Source: Streptomyces sp. NBC_01478
Lineage (GTDB): Bacteria > Actinomycetota > Actinomycetes > Streptomycetales > Streptomycetaceae
Length of the DNA: 64,000 nucleotides
NCBI RefSeq assembly: GCF_036227225.1
Contig: NZ_CP109444.1
Span: 3,453,501-3,517,500 of the forward strand
Direction: 5' to 3'
Part shown: piece by piece, positions 8,733-16,699 of the stretch
Numbering within the stretch: position 1 is the first letter of the stretch
Layout of the letters: every line of letters starts with the position of its first letter
The notes under the pieces: generated by a model
What the model saw: only the letters and a program-made list of their open reading frames with translations
Told to the model about the DNA's origin: nothing
Databases searched by the model: none
Translations under genes and position numbers: made by a program

Positions 8733-8803
8733 ACTGGGGGCGCCGCCCCCAGACCCCCGCTTCGGCCTGGACGGCCTCGTCCTCAAACGCCGGACGGGCT
8801 GAC
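8733..8803. repeat. Dispersed intergenic repeat, family 2 (copy G)
   Basis: The block lies between pspAA and the histidine kinase. It starts with a hairpin (CTGGGGGC/GCCCCCAG, 8734-8752) and continues with AGACCCCCGCTTCGGCCTG and CTCGTCCTCAAACGCCGGAC. Read in reverse complement it matches the block at 30,690-30,775 almost base for base. It may terminate pspAA transcription. Confidence 0.75.
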
Positions 8804-8830
8804 AGTTGGCCCTCGCCTACAAGGAGCCCC

Positions 8831-9109
8831 CTACCCCGGGATCAAGCCGTCGTCGCTCAGCAGGTCCCGGACCTCCTCCAGGGTTGCGTCCTCGGCCGGG
8901 AGGATCAGCTCGGACGGTTCCAGGGAGTCGTCCGGGAGGGGGTCGCCCAGTTCGCGGACCTTTGCCAGGAGGGCCTGGAGGGTCTCGCGGAAAGCCGGGC
9001 CGTCGCCGTTGCGCACTTCCGTCAGGAGTACGTCGTCCAGCTTGTTCAGCTCGGTGAGGTGGCCGTCGGCCAGCCTCACCTGCCCCTCCCCCATGATCCG
9101 TACGATCAT
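8831..9109 (-). CDS. pspAA: PspA-associated protein PspAA
   Basis: This 92-residue protein begins MIVRIMGEGQVRLADGHLTE and matches the PspAA family found next to PspA in actinobacteria. By family knowledge it is a small soluble partner in the phage-shock (membrane stress) system, and its biochemical role is unsettled. It follows pspA on the same strand after 22 bases, consistent with one transcript. The C-terminal half is acidic (SLEPSELILPAEDATLEEVR). The length is normal for the family. Confidence 0.85.
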   Translation of the reverse strand: MIVRIMGEGQVRLADGHLTELNKLDDVLLTEVRNGDGPAFRETLQALLAKVRELGDPLPDDSLEPSELILPAEDATLEEVRDLLSDDGLIPG

Positions 9110-9131
9110 GTCGCCCTCCTCAGGCGTGGGC

Positions 9132-9926
9132 CTACTGCTTGTCGAAGCGCGGAGTGTCCTGCGGCTGCTGGGGCTGCGCCTTGTCGGCGCCGCCCTCGAT
9201 CGCCTGCTGCGGAGTGGACGAACCGCCGGCCAGCTCCGCCTTCATGCGCTGCAGTTCCAGCTCTACATCCGTACCACCGGACAGGCGTTCCAGCTCGGCC
9301 TGGATGTCGTCCTTGGCCATGCCGGTCGGGTCGTCGAGGGCGCCGGAGGCGAGGAGCTCGTCGATCGCGCCGGCGCGGGCCTGGAGCTGCTGGGTCTTGT
9401 CCTCGGCGCGCTGGATGGCAAGCCCGACATCGCCCATCTCCTCGGAGATGCCGCTGAAGGCCTCGCCGATCCGGGTCTGTGCCTGGGCCGCCGTGTACGT
9501 GGCCTTGATGGTCTCCTTCTTCGTACGGAAGGCGTCCACCTTGGCCTGGAGGCGCTGGGCCGCGAGGGTGAGCTTCTCCTCCTCGCCCTGGAGGGTGGTG
9601 TGCTGGGTCTCCAGGTCCGTCACCTGCTGCTGCAGGGCGGCGCGGCGCGAGAGTGCCTCGCGGGCCAGGTCCTCGCGGCCGAGGGCGAGCGCCTTGCGGC
9701 CCTGGTCCTCCAGCTTCGAGGACTGCGACTGCAACTGGTTGAGCTGGAGCTCCAGACGCTTGCGTGACGTGGCGACGTCGGCCACACCCCGGCGCACCTT
9801 CTGAAGCAGCTCCAGTTGCTTCTGGTACGAGTAATCGAGGGTTTCGCGCGGGTCCTCGGCCCGGTCAAGGGCCTTGTTCGCCTTCGCGCGGAAGATCATC
9901 CCCATACGCTTCATGACACCGCTCAT
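9132..9926 (-). CDS. pspA: PspA/IM30 (Vipp1) family membrane-stress protein
   Basis: This 264-residue protein is almost wholly helical coiled coil. It has the conserved amphipathic start MKRMGMIFRAKANKALDRAE, followed by EDPRETLDYSYQKQLELLQK. PspA/IM30 proteins polymerise on damaged membranes (ESCRT-III-like) and protect the envelope. I chose the ATG at 9926 (MSGVMKRMG) over longer readings because a purine-rich AAGGGGGCG site precedes it and upstream codons do not look conserved. The Gln/Pro-rich tail is typical in Streptomyces. pspAA follows directly, and no pspB/C-type gene is next to it. Confidence 0.93.
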   Translation of the reverse strand: MSGVMKRMGMIFRAKANKALDRAEDPRETLDYSYQKQLELLQKVRRGVADVATSRKRLELQLNQLQSQSSKLEDQGRKALALGREDLAREALSRRAALQQQVTDLETQHTTLQGEEEKLTLAAQRLQAKVDAFRTKKETIKATYTAAQAQTRIGEAFSGISEEMGDVGLAIQRAEDKTQQLQARAGAIDELLASGALDDPTGMAKDDIQAELERLSGGTDVELELQRMKAELAGGSSTPQQAIEGGADKAQPQQPQDTPRFDKQ

Positions 9927-10224
9927 GGGCTTCGCGCGCCCCCTTCTGACGGACTCCAGCTCCAGCGACTGCAACAGAACCCACAGTACGGGCCCTGCAT
10001 CCATTACCGCACTGTTCGGGGACGGATGCGCTCATCCCCAAGGACGACTGCCTACGGTCCCGCTCCGGCGTAAGGAGTAGGTGTTCCCCGGGTAACGCCC
10101 CGGAGTCGACCCTGAAGTCGACCGTCTGCGACGTCCCCCTTGTCCCGTACAGACGACTGGTGTTGCCGGATCGTTCCCCAGCGGACTGGGGTCCAACCCC
10201 ATTCACCCCTTACCCTTGGGTTTT

Positions 10225-10824
10225 GTGTTCCGTAGCCGTGCCAAGGAAGAGAAGGCAGCGCCCACCGACAAGGTGTCGCTGACCGACTCCAAGCAGCCCC
10301 GAGACCCGCAGGCCCCGAAGGGTCGGCCCACGCCCAAGCGCAGTGAGTCACAGACTCAGCGCCGCAGCGTCGCCAACACTTCGATGACGCGGAAGGACGC
10401 CTCCAAGCGTCAGCGCGACGAGCGCCGTGCGCAGATGGAGCGCCAGCGCACCGCGCTGGCCACCGGTGACGAGCGGTATCTGCCGGCCCGTGACAAGGGC
10501 CCGATCCGCAAGTTCGCGCGTGACTACGTGGACTCGCGCATCAACATCGCCGAGTTCTTCCTGCCACTGGCCGTGGTGATCCTCGTGCTCAGCGTGGTGC
10601 AGATGCCCGCGCTGCAGAACATCGCGCTGCTGCTGTGGCTCGTGGTGATCATCCTGATCGTGGTCGACTCCTTCTGGAGCGCGTTCCGGCTGCGCAAGCT
10701 GCTCTCCGAGCGCTTCCCGGGCCAGAACACCAAGGGCTCGGTCCGGTACGCCCTGATGCGCTCCCTCCAGATGCGTCGACTCCGGCTGCCGAAGCCGCAG
10801 GTCAAGCGCGGAGAGCGGCCCTGA
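10225..10824 (+). CDS. DUF3043 domain membrane protein
   Basis: This 199-residue protein has a long basic, charged N-terminal half (QRRSVANTSMTRKDASKRQR, and further Arg/Lys-rich sequence). Two adjacent transmembrane helices follow near residues 112-148 (FFLPLAVVILVLSVVQMPAL, IALLLWLVVIILIVV), then a basic tail. The family (DUF3043) is conserved in actinobacteria without a known role. I prefer the GTG at 10225 (MFRSRAKEEK) to the TTG at 10216; the ribosome site is weak for both. Its stop overlaps the next gene. Confidence 0.85.
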   Translation: MFRSRAKEEKAAPTDKVSLTDSKQPRDPQAPKGRPTPKRSESQTQRRSVANTSMTRKDASKRQRDERRAQMERQRTALATGDERYLPARDKGPIRKFARDYVDSRINIAEFFLPLAVVILVLSVVQMPALQNIALLLWLVVIILIVVDSFWSAFRLRKLLSERFPGQNTKGSVRYALMRSLQMRRLRLPKPQVKRGERP

Positions 10825-11609
10825 GCGCGGATTCCTTCTCCGGGGGCGCGGCGGATGCCTGGCTGAGCAGGCTGGGCGGGCTGCGGGATGTCGTACGACA
10901 GGAGCTGGTGGCCCGGCAGCTCGACGAGCAGATAGCCGGCCGGTATCCCGTCGGACAGCGGCTGCGGGTGCTCGACGTCGGGATGGGCCAGGGCACGCAG
11001 GCGCTGCGGCTGGCCCGGGCCGGGCATCAGGTGACCGGGCTCGAGCAGGAACCGAAGATGGTCGCCGCGGCCCGCGAGGCGCTGGCCGGCGAGCCCGAGG
11101 GCATCCGGGAGCGGGTGCGGATCATCGAGGGCGACGGCCGGGACACGGGCGTGCACTTCCTGCCGGGCAGTTTCGACGTCGTGCTGTGTCATGGCGTACT
11201 CATGTACGTGTCCGAGCCCGATCCGCTGCTCGCGGGTCTCGCGCGGATGCTGGCGCCGGGCGGGCTGCTGTCGCTGCTCGTGCGGAACGCCGACGCGCTG
11301 GCGATGCGGCCCGGACTGTCCTGGGACTGGGCGGGCGCGCTGGCCGCGTTCGACTCGACGGCGTACCGCAATCGGCTGGGCCTCGATGTGCGGGCCGACA
11401 AGCTGGGCACGCTCACCGCGACGCTGGCGGGGATCGGGGCGCCCCTTCAGGCCTGGTACGGCGTGCGGGTCTTCACCGACACCACTCCCGAAGGGGTCGA
11501 GATCCCGGCGGACGTCGAGTCGCTGCTGGCCGCCGAGGAGCGGGCCGGGCGGACGGATCCGTATCGGGCGGTGGCGGCGCTGCTGCATCTGTGCGGGGTG
11601 CGGGGCTGA
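10821..11609 (+). CDS. Class I SAM-dependent methyltransferase
   Basis: This is a Rossmann-fold methyltransferase of about 262 residues. Motif I is VLDVGMGQGTQALRLARAG, and the post-I acidic residue is in VTGLEQEPKM. Motif IV is FDVVLCHGVLMYV and motif V is RMLAPGGLLSLL. The product may be a CmoA/UbiE-like enzyme, but the substrate is not readable. No ATG, GTG or TTG lies at the family-typical N-terminus (SADSFSGGAADAW). A CTG at 10821 overlaps the preceding TGA and is preceded at five bases by GGAGAG, so a rare CTG start coupled to the DUF3043 gene is my best reading. Confidence 0.82.
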   Translation: MSADSFSGGAADAWLSRLGGLRDVVRQELVARQLDEQIAGRYPVGQRLRVLDVGMGQGTQALRLARAGHQVTGLEQEPKMVAAAREALAGEPEGIRERVRIIEGDGRDTGVHFLPGSFDVVLCHGVLMYVSEPDPLLAGLARMLAPGGLLSLLVRNADALAMRPGLSWDWAGALAAFDSTAYRNRLGLDVRADKLGTLTATLAGIGAPLQAWYGVRVFTDTTPEGVEIPADVESLLAAEERAGRTDPYRAVAALLHLCGVRG

Positions 11610-11685
11610 CGGCGCGCCCCTGACCCGGGGCTCGTTCGGGCGAGCAGCACGGGCCGGACATTCACCCCAAAGAGACACTCGGCGT

Positions 11686-12774
11686 ATGGATTCTCCCCGT
11701 GCCCGTGCCTTCCGGCCCATCGCTCTGCTCGTCTGCTCGCTCGCGCTGGTCGCCGGATGTTCCGGCTCCGGGTCCTCGTCGTCCTCGTCGTCCTCGTCGT
11801 CCTCGTCGAAGAAGGGCGCTACGACCGCGCAGGCCGCCGTACCGATGGCGAGTGACGACCTCCAGAACGACTACCTGAAGGTGATCAAGGAGGTCCTGCC
11901 GTCGGTCGTGCAGATCCAGGCCAGCAGTGATCTGGGGTCGGGGGTCGTGTACGACGACCAGGGGCACATCGTCACCAACGCGCATGTCGTCGGGGACGAG
12001 AAGACCTTCAAGGTGACCACCGCGAACAGCGAGGACGTGCTCACCGCCAGGCTCGTGTACTCGTATCCCGGGCAGGACCTGGCCGTCGTCAAGCTGGACA
12101 GGATGCCGGACGGGCTGAAGACGGCGACCTTCGCCGACTCCTCCAAGGTCGAGGTGGGGCAGATCGTCCTCGCCATGGGTTCGCCGCTCGGACTGTCGTC
12201 CAGCGTGACCCAGGGCATCGTGTCGGCGACCGGACGGACCGTCAGCGAGGGCAGCAGCGACGGGGGTACGGGCGCGACCATCGCCAACATGGTGCAGACC
12301 TCGGCCGCGATCAACCCCGGCAACAGCGGGGGCGCGCTCGTCAATCTGAACGGGCAGGTCATCGGCATCCCGACCCTCGCCGCGACCGACCCGAACCTCG
12401 GGGGCGGTGCCGCGCCCGGTATCGGGTTCGCGATCCCGTCCTCGATGGTGAAGACGGTCGCCGACCAGATCGTCAAGGACGGCAAGGTCACCGACTCGGG
12501 GCGGGCGGCCCTCGGCATCACCGGACGCACGGTCGTCGACGACAGTTATCAGGCGGCCGGGGTCGCCGTGGTCGAGGTGAAGAGCGGTGGGGCCGCCGGC
12601 AAGGCGGGCATCCAGGCCGGCGACATCGTCACGCGGCTCGGCGATACGGACATCACCACGATCACCTCCCTGTCCGAGGCGCTGGCGTCCGACCAGCCGG
12701 GGCAGAAGACGACGGTGACGTATACGCGGAACGGGGCGTCGAAGAAGGCCGATGTGACGCTGGGCGAGCAGTAG
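11686..12774 (+). CDS. HtrA-like trypsin/PDZ protease, lipoprotein
   Basis: This 362-residue secreted serine protease has a lipoprotein signal peptide ending in the lipobox LVAGC, so it should be anchored outside the membrane by a lipid on that cysteine. An uninterrupted run of twelve serines encoded by TCG/TCC codons forms a flexible tether. The trypsin-fold triad is complete: His in TNAHVVG, Asp in PGQDLAVVK and Ser in NPGNSGGAL. A PDZ domain (GRAALGITGRTVVDD to TVTYTRNG) closes the protein. Family members degrade or refold damaged envelope proteins. The ATG at 11686 is chosen because the signal peptide starts there. Confidence 0.92.
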   Translation: MDSPRARAFRPIALLVCSLALVAGCSGSGSSSSSSSSSSSSKKGATTAQAAVPMASDDLQNDYLKVIKEVLPSVVQIQASSDLGSGVVYDDQGHIVTNAHVVGDEKTFKVTTANSEDVLTARLVYSYPGQDLAVVKLDRMPDGLKTATFADSSKVEVGQIVLAMGSPLGLSSSVTQGIVSATGRTVSEGSSDGGTGATIANMVQTSAAINPGNSGGALVNLNGQVIGIPTLAATDPNLGGGAAPGIGFAIPSSMVKTVADQIVKDGKVTDSGRAALGITGRTVVDDSYQAAGVAVVEVKSGGAAGKAGIQAGDIVTRLGDTDITTITSLSEALASDQPGQKTTVTYTRNGASKKADVTLGEQ

Positions 12775-12790
12775 CCCTGCGGGGAACGAG

Positions 12791-12826
12791 GTGGGGGCGG
12801 CCGGTGCCTTCTCCGGCCGCCCCCAC
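12791..12826. terminator. Bidirectional terminator hairpin
   Basis: A perfect 14-base stem (GTGGGGGCGGCCGG / CCGGCCGCCCCCAC) with an 8-base loop lies between the convergent protease gene and the 70-residue gene. It can serve both transcripts. Confidence 0.8.
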
Positions 12827-12846
12827 CCGCTCTGTCCTACGACGGG

Positions 12847-13059
12847 TTACGCGTCCTCGGCGTGCAGGCTCATCGGACCGTAGATCTGTGTGCCGTCCTC
12901 GAAGAGGAACACCTGGTCCGCGCCGCCGGCGACGAGTTCCTTCCAGATCTCGCCGAGCCAGGACTCGGCGTCCCCCTGTGTGGTGAACTCCTCCGGCGTG
13001 ACCGCGGGTTCGACCTCGGTCCCGTCGGACTTCTCGAACCGCCAGATCCATGCCGCCAT
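12847..13059 (-). CDS. Small conserved hypothetical protein (70 aa)
   Basis: This 70-residue soluble protein is rich in Trp, Glu and Asp (MAAWIWRFEKSDGTEV at the start, DAESWLGEIWKEL in the middle). It resembles a small protein I associate with this place in Streptomyces genomes, but I know of no function. A GGAGG site sits seven bases before the ATG, which fixes the start. A 13-base-pair hairpin is 30 bases further upstream. There are no cysteines, no signal peptide and no membrane segment. Confidence 0.8.
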   Translation of the reverse strand: MAAWIWRFEKSDGTEVEPAVTPEEFTTQGDAESWLGEIWKELVAGGADQVFLFEDGTQIYGPMSLHAEDA

Positions 13060-13088
13060 CTACGCCTCCAAAGTCTGAGCGCGTGCAG

Positions 13089-13120
13089 AGCAGAAGCCGG
13101 ATCTTGGTCCGGCTTCTGCT
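13089..13120. promoter_or_regulatory. Leader hairpin upstream of the 70-aa gene
   Basis: A perfect 13-base stem (AGCAGAAGCCGGA / TCCGGCTTCTGCT) with a 6-base loop stands about 30 bases ahead of the start at 13059. No gene on the minus strand ends here, so a 5' leader or attenuator structure is as likely as a terminator. Confidence 0.5.
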
Positions 13121-13169
13121 GAGCAGCCTATTCGCTCCGCTGGGTTAGTGGGGGTGAGCTGCGGGGATT

Positions 13170-13250
13170 CGGTCGGGTGCGGGTCGGTGGGGGGCTGGGC
13201 GCGCCCCGCGGCGGAACCGCAAATGTCACCACCCCGCGCCCCTTAGGGGG
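13170..13250. repeat. Dispersed intergenic repeat, family 1 (copy C)
   Basis: Read on the minus strand, this block gives AAGGGGCGCGGGGTGGTGAC, GCGGTTCCGCCGCGG and GCGCCCAGCCCCC, the same order of elements as copy A at 1297. It lies in the gap between the 70-aa gene and cobU. Confidence 0.6.
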
Positions 13251-13294
13251 TATCGGCCGCGCGTGTCTATCAGTGACCGGAGAAAATCGAACCT

Positions 13295-14497
13295 GTGGAA
13301 CTCACTCTGCTTGGTACCGGTGCCCCCACTGGACTCCCCCGTCCCGACTGTCCCTGTGCTGCCTGTGCCGTGTCGCTCGGGGTGGATGCCCGGGCCGCTA
13401 CCGCCGTGCTCGTGGACGGGACGTTGCTGCTCGATCTGACGCCGGGGGCGGCCTTCGCCGCGGCTCGGGCCGGGCATTCGCTCGGGGGCGTACGCCAGGT
13501 GCTGTTGTCGCATCCGCACGACGGGCCGGCGGTGGAGGTGCCGGCGGGGCTGCCGCAGCCGGGGCGGGTGCCGGACGGGCGGGAGCTCGCGTTGTTGACG
13601 GGGCATCGGGTGCGGGCGGTGGCGATGGACGCGCCCGGTACCGGGTACGCCGTCACCGGCCCGGACGGGCAGCGGGTGCTGTATCTGCCGCCGGGGGGCG
13701 CGCCGGCCGGTCTCGAGGAGGGGGCCGTCGCGTCGTACGACATGGTGCTCGCCGATGCCGTGGGGCGGCCGGACGCGCTGGCCAAGTTGCGGGCGGTGGG
13801 GGCGACGGGGCCCGCGACCGACGTCGTCGCCGTCCATCTCGATCACGATGTGGCGCCGGGCGCCGAGTTGACGCGGCGACTGGCGGCCGTGGGGGCGCGG
13901 GCCGTGCCGGACGGGACGACCTTGACCGTGGGGGTGTACGAGGACGTGCCCGATGTACCGCGGCGGACGCTGGTGCTGGGCGGGGCGCGGTCCGGGAAGT
14001 CGGTCGAGGCGGAGCGGCGGCTGGAGGCCTTTCCCGATGTGCTGTACGTCGCCACTGGCGGCTCGCGCAACGGGGACACCGAGTGGGCCTCCCGGGTCTC
14101 CGCGCACCGGGACCGGCGGCCGGGGTCGTGGCGTACGGCGGAGACATGTGACCTGGTGCCGCTGCTCGCGGAGGACGGGCCGCCGTTGCTCATCGACTGT
14201 CTGTCGCTGTGGCTGACGGACGCCATGGACTCCGTGGGGGCGTGGGACGACACGGAGTGGGGGGACGGCGGGGAGAAGCAACTCCGGGAGCGGGTACGGG
14301 AGTTGACGGCCGCCGTGCGCGCCACCCGGCGGACCCTGGTCGCCGTGTCGAACGAGGTGGGGTCGGGGATCGTGCCGGCGACCGCGTCCGGGCGCCGGTA
14401 CCGGGACGAGCTGGGGCGGTTGAACGCCGCGGTCGCCGGTGAGTGCGAGCACGTGTTGCTGGTGGTGGCGGGGCGGGCGCTCGCCCTGCGCGGCTAG
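13295..14497 (+). CDS. cobU: CobU adenosylcobinamide kinase/guanylyltransferase with N-terminal MBL-like domain
   Basis: This 400-residue fusion acts in late cobalamin synthesis. The C-terminal half (from about residue 225) is CobU: P-loop LVLGGARSGKSVEAE, YVATGGSR, the segment around DCLSLWLTD and VSNEVGSGIVP. It phosphorylates adenosylcobinamide and transfers GMP from GTP. The N-terminal half (LTLLGTGAPTGLPRPDCPC, LLSHPHDGPAVE) looks like a metallo-beta-lactamase fold, but the HxHxDH zinc site is degenerate, so catalysis there is doubtful. This fusion is usual in Streptomyces. Start is the GTG at 13295 with GGAGA upstream. cobT and cobS lie downstream but are not directly adjacent. Confidence 0.92.
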   Translation: MELTLLGTGAPTGLPRPDCPCAACAVSLGVDARAATAVLVDGTLLLDLTPGAAFAAARAGHSLGGVRQVLLSHPHDGPAVEVPAGLPQPGRVPDGRELALLTGHRVRAVAMDAPGTGYAVTGPDGQRVLYLPPGGAPAGLEEGAVASYDMVLADAVGRPDALAKLRAVGATGPATDVVAVHLDHDVAPGAELTRRLAAVGARAVPDGTTLTVGVYEDVPDVPRRTLVLGGARSGKSVEAERRLEAFPDVLYVATGGSRNGDTEWASRVSAHRDRRPGSWRTAETCDLVPLLAEDGPPLLIDCLSLWLTDAMDSVGAWDDTEWGDGGEKQLRERVRELTAAVRATRRTLVAVSNEVGSGIVPATASGRRYRDELGRLNAAVAGECEHVLLVVAGRALALRG

Positions 14498-15027
14498 GGC
14501 TGCCGTTTTCTGCGGGCGATCAGGCGTTGCGGGGGCGGGAAACGGTCCGGGACCCGGCGGGCCTCCGTGACGAACTCGCAGTCGTGGGGCTCCAGTTGGG
14601 TGCGCAGGTCGTCCGGGCGGCCTTCCAGGAGAAGGAGCCCGCCGGGGCGCAGGACCGTGAGGGCCGCACGGAGTTCGGCCTCGGGGTCGGGGGCCGGCGA
14701 GCGGTCGCGCAGGAGGGTGACCACGTCGTAGCGGGACTGCAGGGCGGTCGTGATGTGCGGGTCCGTGAGGTGGCCGGCGTGGGCCTCCTCGATGCGTTCG
14801 GCGGCGCGGGCCCGGACGACTCGGGGGGTGGGGTCGAGGCCGTCGAAGGACGTGTACGGGAAGAGTTCCTTCGCCGTCTCGGGGAAGTGGGCGTCGCCCG
14901 TGCCGACGTCGAGCCAGCTCTCCGGTTCGGGGAGCAGCCGCAGGATCGCGCGGGCCAGCGCGCGGTGGCGGCGGCGTGCGTCGAGGGTGCTGACGCGCGT
15001 GCTGACGCGGGTGCGCAGGCTGTTCAT
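14494..15027 (-). CDS. Class I SAM-dependent methyltransferase
   Basis: This 177-residue methyltransferase-like protein has motif I WLDVGTGDAHFPETAKELFP, a DGLDPTPRVV post-I segment and VLRPGGLLLLEGRPDD. The ATG at 15027 has GGGAG before it. Its stop codon overlaps the cobU stop on the other strand: the shared bases CTAG (14494-14497) provide TAG to both genes. The role is unknown; its place between cobU and cobT suggests, but does not prove, a link to corrinoid metabolism. It is transcribed divergently from cobT across 138 bases, in which I see no cobalamin riboswitch. Confidence 0.85.
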   Translation of the reverse strand: MNSLRTRVSTRVSTLDARRRHRALARAILRLLPEPESWLDVGTGDAHFPETAKELFPYTSFDGLDPTPRVVRARAAERIEEAHAGHLTDPHITTALQSRYDVVTLLRDRSPAPDPEAELRAALTVLRPGGLLLLEGRPDDLRTQLEPHDCEFVTEARRVPDRFPPPQRLIARRKRQP

Positions 15028-15165
15028 GGGCGGCTCCCGGAGACGTACGACAATACGGTGCAAAACGATACGTACGGGATCTCGATCTTGAGGGCAAGGA
15101 CGTCGGGGGCGCGTGGTGGCCATGTGGCGCTGTCGCGTTCGATCGCTGCCGGTACTGTTCGGCGA

Positions 15166-16521
15166 ATGAGCTCGCTTAATCTCGACGACTTCACCGATCT
15201 GATCGAGCGCCCCGACGGCGGTGTGCGCCGTGACGCGGAGGCGCGCCGCGAACGTCAGATCGTGCCGCCCGGGTCGCTGGGGCGACTCGACGACCTGGGT
15301 GAGTGGCTGGCGGCGGCACAGGGCGCCGTGCCGGTGCGGCCGGTCGAACGGCCGCGTGTGGTGTTGTTCGCGGGCGACCACGGGATCGCCGAACTCGGTG
15401 TGTCGGCCCGACCGGCGGGCAGCGCCGGGGAGTTGGTGCGGTCGGTGCTGGAGGGCGGCAGCCCGGCGGCGGTGCTCGCCCGGCGGCTCGGGGTGCCGGT
15501 GCGGATCGTGGACATGGCCCTGGACTGCGAGCCGGGCGCACTGCCGGACGAGGTCGTGAAGCACCGGGTACGGCGGGGCAGCGGGCGGATCGACATCGAG
15601 GACGCGCTGACGCTGGAGGAGGCGACGGCCGCGTTCGAGGCCGGCGTCGCCGTCGCGAACGACGAAGCCGACTCCGGTACGGATCTGGTGGTCCTCGGCG
15701 ATGTGAGCGTCGGCGGTACGACCCCGGCCGCCGTGCTGATCGCCGCGCTGTGCGGCACTGACGCGTCCGTCGTCACCGGGCGGGGCGGCCTCGCGATCGA
15801 CGACCTCGCGTGGATGCGCAAGTGCGCGGCGATCCGGGACGCGCTGCGGCGGGCCCGGCCGGTGCTGGGCGACCAGTTGCAGCTCCTCGCGACGGTGGGC
15901 GGGGCCGACCTCGCCGCGATGACCGGGTTCCTGTTGCAGAGTGCCGTACGGAAACTGCCGGTGATCCTCGACGGCGTCGTGGCCGCCGCGTGCGCGCTGG
16001 TGGGCCAGCGGGTCGCCTTCCGGGCACCGGACTGGTGGCTGGCCGGCCAGAACAGCGGGGAACCGGGCCAGGCGAAGGCCCTGGACCGGATGGCCCTGGA
16101 GCCGCTCCTCGACCACGGCGTGACCGTCGGCGAGGGCGCGGGCGCGCTGCTCGCCCTGCCACTGGTACAGGCCGCGGCGGCGCTGGCCGCCGAACTCCCG
16201 CTCAAGCGGGACGAGTTGGCGGAGCCTGAGGGATTGGCGGAGCCTGAGGGATTGGCCAAGCCGGAGGAGTCGGCGGAACCCGAGGAGTCGACGAAGCCTT
16301 CCCCTTCCGTGGCGGCCGTGGCGGCCGTGGCGGCTGCGGAGCCCGTGGCTGCCGAGGAACCGCCTGTCTCTGTTACGGAGCCGGAAAGCGCCGCTCGGCC
16401 GGAGCGGGCCGCAGAGCCGGAGAGTGCCGCGAGGTCGGAACAGGCTGCGCGGCCGGAAGCGGCTGTCGGCCCGGAGAAGGCCGACGCCCCGGCCGAGGCC
16501 GAGAAGCCGACCGACGCATAG
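15166..16521 (+). CDS. cobT: CobT nicotinate-nucleotide:dimethylbenzimidazole phosphoribosyltransferase with repetitive tail
   Basis: CobT activates the lower ligand base of cobalamin, making alpha-ribazole phosphate. Residues 1-345 are the enzyme, with PPGSLGRLDDLGEWLA, FAGDHGIAELGVS, GDVSVGGTTPAAVL and a glutamate in the segment TVGEGAGALLALP that fits the catalytic base of the family. The last roughly 100 residues form a Glu/Ala/Pro-rich tail (AEPEGL twice, then PEES, VAAVAAVAAAEP and ARPE units), encoded by short DNA repeats and absent from ordinary CobT. It is probably disordered. The ATG at 15166 gives the family-typical N-terminus. Confidence 0.93.
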   Translation: MSSLNLDDFTDLIERPDGGVRRDAEARRERQIVPPGSLGRLDDLGEWLAAAQGAVPVRPVERPRVVLFAGDHGIAELGVSARPAGSAGELVRSVLEGGSPAAVLARRLGVPVRIVDMALDCEPGALPDEVVKHRVRRGSGRIDIEDALTLEEATAAFEAGVAVANDEADSGTDLVVLGDVSVGGTTPAAVLIAALCGTDASVVTGRGGLAIDDLAWMRKCAAIRDALRRARPVLGDQLQLLATVGGADLAAMTGFLLQSAVRKLPVILDGVVAAACALVGQRVAFRAPDWWLAGQNSGEPGQAKALDRMALEPLLDHGVTVGEGAGALLALPLVQAAAALAAELPLKRDELAEPEGLAEPEGLAKPEESAEPEESTKPSPSVAAVAAVAAAEPVAAEEPPVSVTEPESAARPERAAEPESAARSEQAARPEAAVGPEKADAPAEAEKPTDA

Positions 16522-16643
16522 CGGCCGGCCGGGACCGGGAACCCGACCGGGACCGAGCAACCGGTCGATGTACGGCAGCCGGCCGGGGTCGACAAGTCGG
16601 TCGGCCAGGGGCGAGAAGTCCTAGGAGTGACCCGGGCGTGATC

Positions 16644-16677
16644 GTTGCGGCGGCGGATAAGAACCGTTCGCCGCAAC
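16644..16677. terminator. Inverted repeat between cobT and the MprF-like gene
   Basis: Arms GTTGCGGCG and CGCCGCAAC are perfect complements 16 bases apart, and additional pairing (CGG/CCG) extends inward. It is 122 bases after the cobT stop and 22 bases before the next ATG, so it may be a terminator or an operator close to the start of the next gene. Confidence 0.45.
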
Positions 16678-16699
16678 AACGCCCATATGATCCTCCTTC

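Noticed and set aside
15028..15165. Possible cobalamin riboswitch in front of cobT
   Set aside because: The 138-base gap is too short and I could not find the B12-box conserved sequence or the expected stems.
14494..16560. 688-residue minus-strand frame that extends the methyltransferase upstream
   Set aside because: Only the last 177 codons are protein-like; the rest is antisense to cobT, and an ATG with GGGAG lies at 15027.
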